This document shows, piece after piece, positions 8,435 through 17,212 of a stretch of DNA of 62,987 bases (the first letter of the stretch is position 1; each line of letters begins with the position of its first letter). The notes below the pieces were generated by a model. It saw nothing but the letters and a program-made list of their open reading frames with translations. It did no database searches and was not told where the DNA came from. Location: assembly GCA_937951485.1 (NCBI GenBank), contig CALEDJ010000039.1:1-62987 (forward strand), read 5' to 3'. A program made the position numbers and the translations under genes. The DNA is from an uncultured bacterium. GTDB taxonomy: Bacteria > Hydrogenedentota > Hydrogenedentia > Hydrogenedentales > CAILVY01.

Positions 8435-10134
8435 TAACAAGCACTCTGATATTCCTGATTGTGTTGAGCATCCTCATCTTTTTTCATGAACTCGGCCATT
8501 TCGTCGCCGCCAAGGCGTGCAATATTTATGTGGACAGATTCAGCATCGGCATGCCTCCGCGTCTGTTCGGCGTGAAAGTCGGCGAAACGGACTACTGCCT
8601 CGGCGCGTTGCCGATTGGCGGCTTCGTAAAGATGGCCGGGCAGGAGGATGCGCCGCTGACGGAGGAACAACGAGAAGAAGAATACGGCGGCGTTCCAGAA
8701 GATCGCTGGTTCAACCGGAGGCCCGTGTGGCAGCGATACATTGTTGTCCTGGCGGGGCCGTTCATGAATTTCGTCCTGGCCATCGCCTTGTACAGCGCGA
8801 TGGCCGCAGTGGGCGGCGAAGTGCCGGAATCGGAAATCAGTCCGCGCATCGGCATGGTGGAGGAAGGGTCACCCGCCGCGACGGCCCCGCTCTATCTCGA
8901 AAGACCGGGCGCTTCATGGGATGATTACGACGGTCCGCCCGATGCCATCGGCTGGAAAACCGGAGACCTGCCGCTGGAAATGGATGGACGGCCGCTCACA
9001 AATTTTATGGACCTTGCCTACGCCGCCGCCTTGGGAGGCGGCCGCCGGGAATTTCATGTGCGGTTGGAACGCACCGTTGCCGATGGCTCCGTGAAGCGTT
9101 ACGTTTCGCGCATCACCCCCCGCGTCCTTGGTGATGAGAAGAATCCTCGCTTCGGCGTGGCCCCGTTTGAGACGGCGATTGTCGCGGAATCCACTGAAGG
9201 CCTTCCTGCGGCGGCGGCGGGCCTGCTTCCAGGCGATGAAATTGTGCGGGCAAATGGCGAACCCGTGGACAACAGCACCTTTCGCGCATTGACCGAGAAG
9301 GCTGAACCCGGATCGGTCATTCATCTGGAGGTCCGCCGCAACGGCGAAATCCTGTATTTCGACATTTCTCCCAAAACTGTCGGCCGCATTCGGGGATTAT
9401 CATATGGCGTTTCGAGAAAACTCGCTCCGGATGAGATTGAACAAGCGCCCCCTGAAGTGCTGGCCGTTTCAGCGGAATTGACGGAAAACACCGGCATTCA
9501 ACGCAGAGATGTTATTGTCTCGGTGAATGGCGAACCCGCAACACTGCGGCGCATGCGCGCCCTCGAAATGGAAAATCCCGACGGCGCCTTGACGGTAACA
9601 GTGCGCCGCCCGGCGGTTCTTTTTGGCCTCATCCAGCAGGCGGACATATTGACCCTGGAATTGCCGGTGGATGCCGTGCGCGCCGTCGGGGTGGCCATGC
9701 GCCCCAAAATGGTCTTCCATCGCAGCGCGCCGTCGCAATGGATTCCGGAGGGATTCCGCCAGAGTTACAAGGCGTTGACAATCACCATCTCCACCCTTAA
9801 AGCGCTCATTATGCGCGATGTAAGCGCGACGGAACTGGGCGGCCCGGTCATGATCGCCACGGTCGTCGCGCATGCGGCGGAAGGCGGTCTTTTCTGGCTG
9901 CTCAAACTCACCGCATTCATCAGCATCAACCTTTGCGTATTCAACTTGCTGCCGCTGCCGGTGCTGGACGGCGGCCTGCTCGTGATTCACGGGTACGAAG
10001 CCGTGCGCCGAAAACCGTTGAATCCTGTTTTCCTGGAGCGATTTCAGATGATCGGCCTCCTGTTCATTATCGCCCTGATGCTCTTTGTCACCTACAACGA
10101 CATCGGGCGACTGATCGAGAGCATTACCCCGTAG
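8431..10134 (+). CDS. rseP: RseP-type site-2 intramembrane metalloprotease
   Basis: The 567-residue inner-membrane zinc protease cleaves substrates within the membrane, as in sigma-E type envelope stress signalling. HELGH at 19-23 lies in the first membrane helix; the second metal motif is in NLLPLPVLDGG near 505-515. Three PDZ-like segments lie in between (about 130-200, 232-310 and 325-400), and the middle one is the best preserved. The protein is longer than the usual 430-460 residues because of the extra PDZ-like segment and an insert near 150-165. The start overlaps dxr. Confidence 0.93.
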   Translation: MITSTLIFLIVLSILIFFHELGHFVAAKACNIYVDRFSIGMPPRLFGVKVGETDYCLGALPIGGFVKMAGQEDAPLTEEQREEEYGGVPEDRWFNRRPVWQRYIVVLAGPFMNFVLAIALYSAMAAVGGEVPESEISPRIGMVEEGSPAATAPLYLERPGASWDDYDGPPDAIGWKTGDLPLEMDGRPLTNFMDLAYAAALGGGRREFHVRLERTVADGSVKRYVSRITPRVLGDEKNPRFGVAPFETAIVAESTEGLPAAAAGLLPGDEIVRANGEPVDNSTFRALTEKAEPGSVIHLEVRRNGEILYFDISPKTVGRIRGLSYGVSRKLAPDEIEQAPPEVLAVSAELTENTGIQRRDVIVSVNGEPATLRRMRALEMENPDGALTVTVRRPAVLFGLIQQADILTLELPVDAVRAVGVAMRPKMVFHRSAPSQWIPEGFRQSYKALTITISTLKALIMRDVSATELGGPVMIATVVAHAAEGGLFWLLKLTAFISINLCVFNLLPLPVLDGGLLVIHGYEAVRRKPLNPVFLERFQMIGLLFIIALMLFVTYNDIGRLIESITP

Positions 10135-10146
10135 AGGAAAACACGG

Positions 10147-10242
10147 ATGTTCGTGCCGGCGACAGCACCCAAAGCGAAGAAATTTTTCTTTTTGGGTTTC
10201 TGCTGCGCGTTGCGATACGCCTTCGGAATGGCGATGCTGTAA
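10147..10242 (+). CDS. possible 31-residue small protein
   Basis: A 32-codon frame starts 12 nt after the rseP stop, preceded by AGAGGA at good spacing. The peptide has a basic middle (PKAKK) followed by a hydrophobic end (FFFLGFCCALRYAFGMAML), as in a small membrane peptide. The DNA includes an AAGAAATTTTTCTT segment, so the stretch could equally be a weak transcript end. No homologue is recognised. Confidence 0.25.
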   Translation: MFVPATAPKAKKFFFLGFCCALRYAFGMAML

Positions 10243-10254
10243 GCACTACCTGAT

Positions 10255-11181
10255 ATGACAATGCGTGCGCGGACAGCGATCTGCATTATTGACCCGCCGG
10301 GATTTGTGCGCGCCTTTGATCCGTGTCTCTGGCACGATCCCCAAGGAAGGCTGTGGCTGTTCTCGGCGCAAAGCGTCACCCTTTGGGATGGGCGCGACGG
10401 GGTTTGGGCCATTGTAACCGAGGAATCCGGAAAGGAATCGCCCGCGTGGTCGGAACCGCGCCGCATTTGCGACGGCGTCATGATGAACAAGCCGACGGTA
10501 TTGCGTGACGACGCCCTGCTCCTGCCATCCGCCGTCTGGTCCATGCCATCCGTGAAGCCGGTCGGAGACCAGTATCTCATTGACAACAGCGAAACGACCG
10601 GCTCCTTGGTCATCGCTTCAACGGATGCCGGAAAAACATTCACGCCGCCGGGACGGTCGGATGTTCCGGAACGCCAGTGTGATGAACACATGGTCGTGGA
10701 ACGCCGCGACGGATCGCTCTGGATGGTAGTGCGGACGAAATACGGTCTGGGCGAAAGCGTGTCCCATGACGGCGGCAGGACCTGGAGTCCCGGCGCACCG
10801 GCGGCGACTGTCAAACACCTTGATTCCGCCGCCCGATTCTTCCTGCGCCGGTTGAATTCCGGACGGCTGTTTTTTGTGAAACATGGGCCTCCCTCGAACC
10901 CGGGCCGGTCGCACTTGACCGCTTTTCTCTCCGACGACGACGGCAAGACCTGGCAAGGCGGCCTGCTGATTGACGAACGCAGCGGCGTCCTATATCCCGA
11001 CGCGGTTCAATCGCCGGACGGCGCGATCTGCCTGATCTACGATTACAGCCGCCGCGCCGAGAAAGAGATGCTGATGGCTGTGTTCACCGAAGATGACATG
11101 CCGGCGGGCGCGTGCGTCAGCGATGCTGCCCGGCGCCGCGTGCGCGTTTATAAGACCACGGGAGGTGAAAAACACCCGTGA
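10255..11181 (+). CDS. sialidase-like (BNR repeat) protein
   Basis: This 308-residue protein belongs to the six-bladed sialidase/neuraminidase superfamily. Asp-box motifs are at 122-130 (STDAGKTFT), 170-178 (SHDGGRTWS) and 226-234 (SDDDGKTWQ). There is no signal peptide, and the chain begins close to the first blade, so it is probably cytoplasmic. Members of this group act on varied sugars or have unknown substrates, so sialic acid cannot be assumed. No clear Shine-Dalgarno precedes the ATG at 10255; a second ATG lies at 10261. The 3' end overlaps the epimerase-like gene by 4 nt, so they form one unit. Confidence 0.8.
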   Translation: MTMRARTAICIIDPPGFVRAFDPCLWHDPQGRLWLFSAQSVTLWDGRDGVWAIVTEESGKESPAWSEPRRICDGVMMNKPTVLRDDALLLPSAVWSMPSVKPVGDQYLIDNSETTGSLVIASTDAGKTFTPPGRSDVPERQCDEHMVVERRDGSLWMVVRTKYGLGESVSHDGGRTWSPGAPAATVKHLDSAARFFLRRLNSGRLFFVKHGPPSNPGRSHLTAFLSDDDGKTWQGGLLIDERSGVLYPDAVQSPDGAICLIYDYSRRAEKEMLMAVFTEDDMPAGACVSDAARRRVRVYKTTGGEKHP

Positions 11182-12440
11182 TGCAGAACCCCGAAGATCG
11201 CAAACAAATCGCCCGGATACTGCGACAAGCGGAAACGGCCCTGGCGGAAAACCTGATGCCGTTCTGGGCGAAGAACACGTGGGATGCGGAATACGGAGGA
11301 TTCCTCACCCGGCTGGACAGGCACGGCCGACGCATGGACGACAGCGAGAAGGTCTTGATGATGCAGGTCCGCATGATACACAGCCTTTCTGCGGCCCACC
11401 GCCACGGTCTGCGCGATTGCGGGTATCTGGATTTGGCGCATCAGGGTTTTGACTATCTCATCAACACATTCTGGGATGATGAGAACGGCGGTTTCTATTT
11501 CTCGGTCACGCGCGACGGATGTCACCGATGCACCCGCAAAAACACCGATTTTCACGGCTATGCGATGACGGGCTTGTCGGAATATTACCTGGCGTCAGGG
11601 CGTGCGGAGGCCCTCGCCTGGGCGGATCGCGTCTTCGATGTGCTGCTGACGAAGGCCGCGGACCGTGACATGGGTTTCGTAGAAGATTTCGACAGCGGCG
11701 ACTGGCCAGCCCTCAACGCTGATCAAATGAAACTCGGCGACCAGCGGAACATCAAGACAATAGACATGCACACCAACCTCCTGGAGGGCATGATGTACCT
11801 GGCGAACGCGTCGGGATTGGTCAAACACAAAAATGCCCTGCGCGCCCTGCTTGACCTGATCTGCGACAAAGGCATTCATCCCGCCCACGGATGCACCATT
11901 ACCGCTTTCGACGCCGATTGGTGTCCCGTCGGCGATGCCGGGGGAAGGATGACCACCTCCTATGGACTGAACGTCGAATTGGCGTGGATCATCTGGGATG
12001 CGGCGGCGATATTGCAGGAATCGCGCGAAATCTACCATCAGACCGCTTTGGGGCTGATTGACCACGCGTTGGCATTCGGATTCGATCACGAACGCGGCGG
12101 CCTGGCTGCCTGCGGCCCGCTCACAGGTCATGTGCTGGATGCAACGGACCTTGGGGCAGACCGGCTGTTTAAGTCGTGGTGGGCGCAGGCCGAACTGCTG
12201 AATGCCTTATGCGCGGCCTGTCAGCAGACGCAAGACCGGAAATATTTCGATGCGCTCGTTAAAACCTTTGACTGGGTTTACCGGCGCCAGATTGACCACG
12301 AATGCGGCGACTGGTATCAGGACGTGCACTGGGATACTGGAATCCCCGTGACCACCGACAAAGGCCGCGAATTCAAAACATCGTTCCATGCCGGCCGCGC
12401 CCTGATCCGCACCATCAACGCTTTGCAATCGTTGACGTGA
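11178..12440 (+). CDS. AGE-family (N-acylglucosamine/cellobiose 2-epimerase-like) protein
   Basis: The 420-residue protein has the (alpha/alpha)6-barrel pattern of the N-acylglucosamine 2-epimerase family. Two of the usual active-site histidines are visible: His198 in IDMHTNLLEG and His404 in KTSFHAGRAL. The family segment that normally reads SYGHD-x-E is SYGLNVE here, so Leu264 replaces a catalytic histidine. Activity may therefore differ from the characterised epimerases. GTG at 11178 overlaps the sialidase-like stop; ATG at 11181 is an alternative. Coupling with the sialidase-like gene suggests processing of an amino sugar or oligosaccharide (inference). Confidence 0.8.
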   Translation: MMQNPEDRKQIARILRQAETALAENLMPFWAKNTWDAEYGGFLTRLDRHGRRMDDSEKVLMMQVRMIHSLSAAHRHGLRDCGYLDLAHQGFDYLINTFWDDENGGFYFSVTRDGCHRCTRKNTDFHGYAMTGLSEYYLASGRAEALAWADRVFDVLLTKAADRDMGFVEDFDSGDWPALNADQMKLGDQRNIKTIDMHTNLLEGMMYLANASGLVKHKNALRALLDLICDKGIHPAHGCTITAFDADWCPVGDAGGRMTTSYGLNVELAWIIWDAAAILQESREIYHQTALGLIDHALAFGFDHERGGLAACGPLTGHVLDATDLGADRLFKSWWAQAELLNALCAACQQTQDRKYFDALVKTFDWVYRRQIDHECGDWYQDVHWDTGIPVTTDKGREFKTSFHAGRALIRTINALQSLT

Positions 12441-12574
12441 TGCCTGTCCACCTGAATCATCCGAAAGATGAAGAGACGATTATCCATTCCCTGTCGGAAT
12501 GAATTCGACGACCTTCATTGAAAACACGATGGCGGACAGGGTACGCTTGCCTCGATAGGAGGGATTGCAGCCCC

Positions 12575-13276
12575 ATGCATGCGGAAGACCGAATCATTCA
12601 TTTCTCCGCGGAATTGATCCACCGGCCCATGGAGCACAAAAAGGATGTCCTGAGAAAGTTGTACTTTGACCTTTCGCAGGTGCGGTCTGCCGCTTATGAC
12701 AGCACGGATTTCACCGCGCCGATGCAGAGCCGTTTCTATTCGCGGCGAGGCAAGAAAACACAATCCGTCGCCTTGTTCCTTCCCGACCGTGTGGTTTTGA
12801 TCGAGGAATGGGCGGATATCAGTGTGAGCGAATTTATTGAGCGCGTGCGCGAGGTGGGTGATCGCACAATGACCATTTGCGGCATTGATCGGTTTATGGC
12901 GCACACCGCCACGATCAGGTCCACCTTTGCGCTGAGTTATTACAATGACGCCAGGGCTTTTCTGATGGACCGTGCCTGCGGACAGGGCGGCAAGATCGAA
13001 CCGTTTTTTCAGCGGCCCATCGCCACCGCCGGACTGCGCTTCGTCCTGCCGGAAACGAATGAAGACCCCGGCATTCTGAATGTGCTCATCGAATCCTTCC
13101 GCCACGACACCAAGGAAATTTTCGTTGAAGTCAAGGGCATTTTCGCCAAACACCCCGTCGCCCCCGACGAAATGGACGAAATTGCTCGTAACATCCGTTT
13201 CGTGCGATCCTTTATCACCGAACGCATTTTCCCGTATGTTGACCAATTCGACCAGCCCCGGGATGTGTTTTCATGA
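12575..13276 (+). CDS. conserved-looking hypothetical protein
   Basis: The 233-residue protein is not recognised. It is soluble with no signal peptide, mixes alpha and beta segments, and has no metal or nucleotide motif I can name. The start at 12575 is preceded by AGGAGGG at slightly long spacing; an earlier in-frame ATG at 12518 lacks a ribosome binding site. The 134-nt gap before it contains a short CATTCC/GGAATG hairpin at 12486-12502. It is followed 41 nt later by a glycosyltransferase, possibly in the same transcript. Confidence 0.65.
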   Translation: MHAEDRIIHFSAELIHRPMEHKKDVLRKLYFDLSQVRSAAYDSTDFTAPMQSRFYSRRGKKTQSVALFLPDRVVLIEEWADISVSEFIERVREVGDRTMTICGIDRFMAHTATIRSTFALSYYNDARAFLMDRACGQGGKIEPFFQRPIATAGLRFVLPETNEDPGILNVLIESFRHDTKEIFVEVKGIFAKHPVAPDEMDEIARNIRFVRSFITERIFPYVDQFDQPRDVFS

Positions 13277-13317
13277 ACATCATCTCCGCCGCACTCATCG
13301 TGGGATAGTTCTGTGTC

Positions 13318-14319
13318 ATGGCCGTCCCCGCCGTCTCTGTCATTTTGCCTTTCTTCAACGCCGAGAACACCCTGCGCCCTGCAATCAAATCCGTTCAGCG
13401 GCAACGTTTCCAGGACTGGGAACTGATTGCCTTTGATGACGGCTCCGAGGACGAATCACTGCAAGTTGCGGAAGCCTTGGCTCATAAGGATCCTCGCATC
13501 CGGGTGGCATCTGCGGCGCATCGCGGTATTGTCCCCGCCCTGCGCGACGCCTGCGCCGCTGCAAAGGGCCGCTTTCTGGCGCGGATGGACGCGGATGACG
13601 TCGCTCACCCTGACCGGCTGAGATTGCAAATGGCCGCAATGGAGGCCGAACCGGCCGCTGCGGTGTGCGGGGCGCGCGTGCGTATCGTGGGAGAGGCCAT
13701 AGGGCTGGGACGCCGCCGCTATGAAACATGGATCAACCGTCTCGTCCGGCATGAAGACATGGTACGGGAATTGTTTGTCGAGTGTCCGCTGCCGCATCCA
13801 ACGTTCTTCATGCGGCGCGACGCCTATGAAGAGGCAGGGGGATATCGCGATCAGGACTGGCCGGAAGACTATGACCTGATCATGCGTTTCTGGATGGCCG
13901 GCCGGCGGCTCATCAAAACGCCGGAGATTCTGTTGGACTGGCATGACCGCCCCATGCGGCTTTCCATGAGCAGTCCGCGTTACGCCGAGACCGCTTTCCG
14001 AGCGCTGAAGCGACATTTCCTGTTTGAAACTTACCTGAAAGGAGACATGCGATTCTGCCAGTGGGGTGCGGGCGAAGTGGGCAAGCGCTGGCTTCGGGAC
14101 TGGGGGCCGCGACGTCCGGAATTGGTGGTGGATGTGCATCCCCGGAAAATCGGCCGCAAGATTCATGGATTCCCCATCGTGCCCCCCGAAGCCCTGCCGC
14201 CGCCCGGTGATACGTTTATTCTTGTCGCCGTTGGCGCGCGCGGCGCGCGCGATGAAATCCGAAATTACCTCAACACACGCGGATATAAAGAACTCGAAGA
14301 TTACCTCTTTCTTTCCTGA
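13318..14319 (+). CDS. family 2 glycosyltransferase with C-terminal Rossmann-like domain
   Basis: This protein (333 residues) starts with a GT-A fold glycosyltransferase domain (about 1-215): SVILPFFNAENTL, then the metal- and nucleotide-sugar-binding DADD at 91-94 and PEDYDLIMRFW. Residues 235-333 form a second domain beginning FCQWGAGEVGKRW, which resembles a dinucleotide-fold segment and ends in a helix-rich tail. Such tails occur on some surface-polysaccharide transferases. The acceptor is unknown. No membrane helix is visible. There is no strong ribosome binding site. Confidence 0.85.
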   Translation: MAVPAVSVILPFFNAENTLRPAIKSVQRQRFQDWELIAFDDGSEDESLQVAEALAHKDPRIRVASAAHRGIVPALRDACAAAKGRFLARMDADDVAHPDRLRLQMAAMEAEPAAAVCGARVRIVGEAIGLGRRRYETWINRLVRHEDMVRELFVECPLPHPTFFMRRDAYEEAGGYRDQDWPEDYDLIMRFWMAGRRLIKTPEILLDWHDRPMRLSMSSPRYAETAFRALKRHFLFETYLKGDMRFCQWGAGEVGKRWLRDWGPRRPELVVDVHPRKIGRKIHGFPIVPPEALPPPGDTFILVAVGARGARDEIRNYLNTRGYKELEDYLFLS

Positions 14320-14406
14320 ACCATGGCGAGATACCGGATTTCAGTCCGCAAACTGTAAAGAAAATACAGAAGTCTTCACTGACCTTATCTTCCTCGCGAT
14401 CTTTCC

Positions 14407-14436
14407 TTGACCATGCTCCCGTTGAGATGGCAGAAT
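14407..14436 (+). promoter_or_regulatory. sigma70-like promoter for clpP
   Basis: TTGACC (14407-14412), an 18-nt spacer and CAGAAT (14431-14436) lie 40 nt before the clpP start. The -35 box is strong and the -10 box matches at four of six positions. Confidence 0.4.
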
Positions 14437-14475
14437 AAGCCTTCATTTCTATTGACCAACAAGCGAGGATGTCAT

Positions 14476-15069
14476 ATGCCCATTTACCATGACGAAAACG
14501 GCTGTAACGAGAGAGAGGAAACGCGGCAGGATGCCTATCTCGCCAAATTGCTGAAGGTTCGCACTGTGCTGGTTTCCGGAACGGTGGACCAGGAACTCGC
14601 CGAGCGCGTGATCGCGCATCTGCTGGTCCTGGACGCCGAATCACATGACCCGATTAAGGTGCTGGTCTGTTCCCCAGGGGGACACGTGGATTCGGGCTAT
14701 GCAGTCTTTGACATAATGCGGTTCATTCAGTCTCCGGTGACTACGGTGGGCGTTGGCTGGGTGGCCAGCATTGCCGTGCCCATCCTGTTTGGCGCATCGA
14801 AGGAACGCCGCTTTTGCCTGCCCAACACGCGCTTTCTGATCCACCAGCCCAGCGGCGGCGCGGGCGGCCAGGCTGCGGATATCCGCATTGAAGCGCAGGA
14901 AATTCTGAAGATTCGCGCGCGGATCAATCGGCTGATCGCCGGGGAGACGGGGCAGCCTGAAGAGAAGGTGGCGCGCGACAGCGACCGCAATTTCTGGATG
15001 AACGCGGAAGAAGCATTGGCCTACGGCCTCGTCAGCAAGATCGTTCGCAGCATTCAGGAACTCGGGTAA
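14476..15069 (+). CDS. clpP: ClpP-like protease subunit with Asn in place of catalytic Asp
   Basis: The 197-residue protein is a Clp protease proteolytic subunit. The catalytic Ser98 is in GVGWVASIAV and His123 in RFLIHQPSGG. The third triad position, Asp in E. coli (ERDRF), is Asn172 here (DSDRNFW). Listeria ClpP1 has the same Ser98/His123/Asn172 arrangement. The Ser environment (WVASIAVP rather than QAASMGA) is also divergent. The start at 14476 is supported by GAGG at 14465-14468. No ClpX or ClpA neighbour is present. It may be a second, specialised ClpP isoform (inference). Confidence 0.88.
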   Translation: MPIYHDENGCNEREETRQDAYLAKLLKVRTVLVSGTVDQELAERVIAHLLVLDAESHDPIKVLVCSPGGHVDSGYAVFDIMRFIQSPVTTVGVGWVASIAVPILFGASKERRFCLPNTRFLIHQPSGGAGGQAADIRIEAQEILKIRARINRLIAGETGQPEEKVARDSDRNFWMNAEEALAYGLVSKIVRSIQELG

Positions 15070-15102
15070 ACCACGCATTTTTCGGGCGCAAGGGAGGTTG
15101 CC

Positions 15103-16368
15103 ATGCCACAACTCGTGTTTGACACCAGCAGCGGCTGGGAACTCCGCAAGTACGTGCTGGAAGCCGTCGCCGCGACACCCGTGACCGACATCCATACCCA
15201 CCTCTATGCGCCGCACTTCGGCCCGCTGCTCTTGTGGGGCGTGGATGAACTGCTGACCTATCACTATCTCATCGCGGAATTCTTTCGCGTGTCGGACATG
15301 CCCTGCGAGCGATTCTGGAAATTGAAGAAAACCGCGCAGGCCGAGGCGATATGGCAGGCGCTTTTTGTGGATGCCTCTCCCGTCAGCGAGGCATGCCGGG
15401 GGGTCTTGACTGCGTTCAACAAATTGGGGATTGACGCAGGGAACCGCGACTTGTCCGCCATCCGCGACCAATACGCCAGGTGGAAAACGAATGAATTCGT
15501 GGATCGGGTTTTCGATACGGCCCGCCTGAAATGCGTTGTAATGACCAACGACCCCTTTGACCCGGCGGAGCGGAAGGTCTGGGAAAAGAGAACTCCAGAC
15601 GATACGCGCTTCCAGGCGGCCTTGCGCATTGACCCGCTGCTCAATGCCTGGGAGGAAAGCCATATTCTTCTTGGGAAAATGGGCTACGCGGTGAGCGCCA
15701 CACTCCCCAAGACCACACTTGCCAAAATCAGGCGCTTCCTGTCGGATTGGATCAAGAAAACAAAGGCGCTCTACATGGCGGTATCGCTGCCGCCTGATTT
15801 TGCGTTTCCAGAAAACCCGCCCCGTGCGCGCATCCTTGAGGAATGCGTACTGCCGGTTGCCCGTGAATTCAACATCCCGTTCGCAATGATGATCGGCGTC
15901 AAGCGAAACGTCAACCCCGCAATCCGCCTCGCGGGCGACGGCGTGGACCGCGCCGATGTGGGGGCGGTAGAGCGCATCTGCGCCGCATTTCCACAGAACA
16001 AGTTCATGGTCACCATGCTTTCCCGCGAAAATCAGCACGCTCTGTGCGTGGCCGCACGCAAGTTTCGCAATCTCATGCCCTTTGGGTGCTGGTGGTTTCT
16101 GAACGTTCCCAGTCTCATCCAGGAAATGACCCGGATGCGCCTTGAGTTGTTGGGGCCGACTTTCATTCCGCAGCATTCCGATGCGCGCGTGCTCGACCAG
16201 CTCATCTACAAGTGGGAGCATTCCCGCGCGATCATCGCCGACGTGCTCGTGGACAAGTATGGCGACATGCTCACCGCCGGCTGGCGCGTCGCCGAAAAGG
16301 AAATCCGGCGCGACGTGGAATCCCTGCTCGGCGGCGCCTTCTGGAACTTTCTTGAGCGGAAATTGTAA
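15103..16368 (+). CDS. uxaC: glucuronate isomerase-like metalloenzyme
   Basis: This 421-residue protein matches the uronate isomerase (UxaC) branch of the amidohydrolase superfamily. It has the N-terminal metal-binding DIHTHLY at 29-35 and the late FGCWWFLN segment typical of UxaC. It is shorter than E. coli UxaC (about 470), as expected for a divergent subfamily, so interconversion of glucuronate or galacturonate with the ketose acid is likely but not certain. GGGAGG precedes the start. No uxu or kdg genes are adjacent, so the pathway is not visible here. Confidence 0.75.
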   Translation: MPQLVFDTSSGWELRKYVLEAVAATPVTDIHTHLYAPHFGPLLLWGVDELLTYHYLIAEFFRVSDMPCERFWKLKKTAQAEAIWQALFVDASPVSEACRGVLTAFNKLGIDAGNRDLSAIRDQYARWKTNEFVDRVFDTARLKCVVMTNDPFDPAERKVWEKRTPDDTRFQAALRIDPLLNAWEESHILLGKMGYAVSATLPKTTLAKIRRFLSDWIKKTKALYMAVSLPPDFAFPENPPRARILEECVLPVAREFNIPFAMMIGVKRNVNPAIRLAGDGVDRADVGAVERICAAFPQNKFMVTMLSRENQHALCVAARKFRNLMPFGCWWFLNVPSLIQEMTRMRLELLGPTFIPQHSDARVLDQLIYKWEHSRAIIADVLVDKYGDMLTAGWRVAEKEIRRDVESLLGGAFWNFLERKL

Positions 16369-16425
16369 TTGGGTGTGATCCCCTTTCCCTCAGCGTCGTT
16401 TCCGCTTTGGCGTCCGTCTGCTCCT

Positions 16426-16452
16426 CGACAGGCTAAAGCCTGCACTCCAGAA
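16426..16452. repeat. short dispersed hairpin repeat, copy 1
   Basis: The 27-bp segment contains CAGGCTAAAGCCTG, a 6-bp stem with a two-base loop, followed by a CTCCAGAA end. A second copy with four differences is at 39275-39301. Both lie just downstream of a plus-strand gene. It resembles REP-like elements; no function is shown. Confidence 0.6.
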
Positions 16453-16611
16453 CTTTGCCCGTCCAGCCTGTATGACGCCACGCTTCGCCGATAACGCCGC
16501 CACAGGCACGTGCCGCAATGATTTTATTGGCTTTGTTGCCCGGCCGGGATTATAATCATTTATCAGCCCCGCATGCGGTAAGGGGACATACGAAAAAGGA
16601 GCGGAACACCG

Positions 16612-17112
16612 ATGAAAAAGAAAAGCGGTTCGGGGAGAAAAATGGCCAGGGCAGCCCAGGATGCCGTGGCCAAGAGCGCTGACAAATTGCGGGAACAACT
16701 GGCGCAACGTGCGGATGATGCGCGGGAACAGGCTCGGCGAAGCGCGCTGAAAACCGTCGAAGGGATGATGCAATTGCAGCAGAAAACCTTTGATGGCGCC
16801 TTCAAGTTGCTCTCCCAAGTGCAGAACCATACGGAGAAGACTGTCAAGGACTTCGTTTCCGATTCCCAATGGCTGCCCAAGGAAGGCAAGGCGGTTGTTG
16901 ACGAGTGGCTCAAGACCATCCACAGCGGCCGGGTGCGTTTCCAGCAGACCGTGGACAAGAGTTTCGATCTTGTCATGGCCTACCTGAAACGTGTGCAGGA
17001 AAAGCCGGAACCAGCGGAACCGGCCGCGGCCAAAGCAAAAAGCGCGAAGAAAAAAACGACCAAAAAAACAGGCAAAAAACCGCCCGCCCGGAAAAAGCCG
17101 GCGGCGGGATAG
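16612..17112 (+). CDS. phasin-like protein with basic tail
   Basis: The 166-residue, mostly helical protein resembles phasin-family (granule or surface-associated) proteins: an amphipathic core at about 15-135 with frequent Gln and heptad-like spacing (GMMQLQQKTFDGAFKLL). The tail from 136 onward is Lys/Ala/Pro-rich (KSAKKKTTKKTGKKPP), like histone-H1-type or DNA/polyanion-binding tails. AAGGAG precedes the start. There is no polyhydroxyalkanoate gene in the window, so a role in storage granules is not supported by context. Confidence 0.6.
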   Translation: MKKKSGSGRKMARAAQDAVAKSADKLREQLAQRADDAREQARRSALKTVEGMMQLQQKTFDGAFKLLSQVQNHTEKTVKDFVSDSQWLPKEGKAVVDEWLKTIHSGRVRFQQTVDKSFDLVMAYLKRVQEKPEPAEPAAAKAKSAKKKTTKKTGKKPPARKKPAAG

Positions 17113-17212
17113 GCGCCGAATTGCCTTCGGGAAAGCACCCCTGTTACGATCAGCGAACGGCTCGGCGACTCAGCAAGAGGCGCATAAGACCTTTAAGCAT
17201 GGAGAAACAAGC

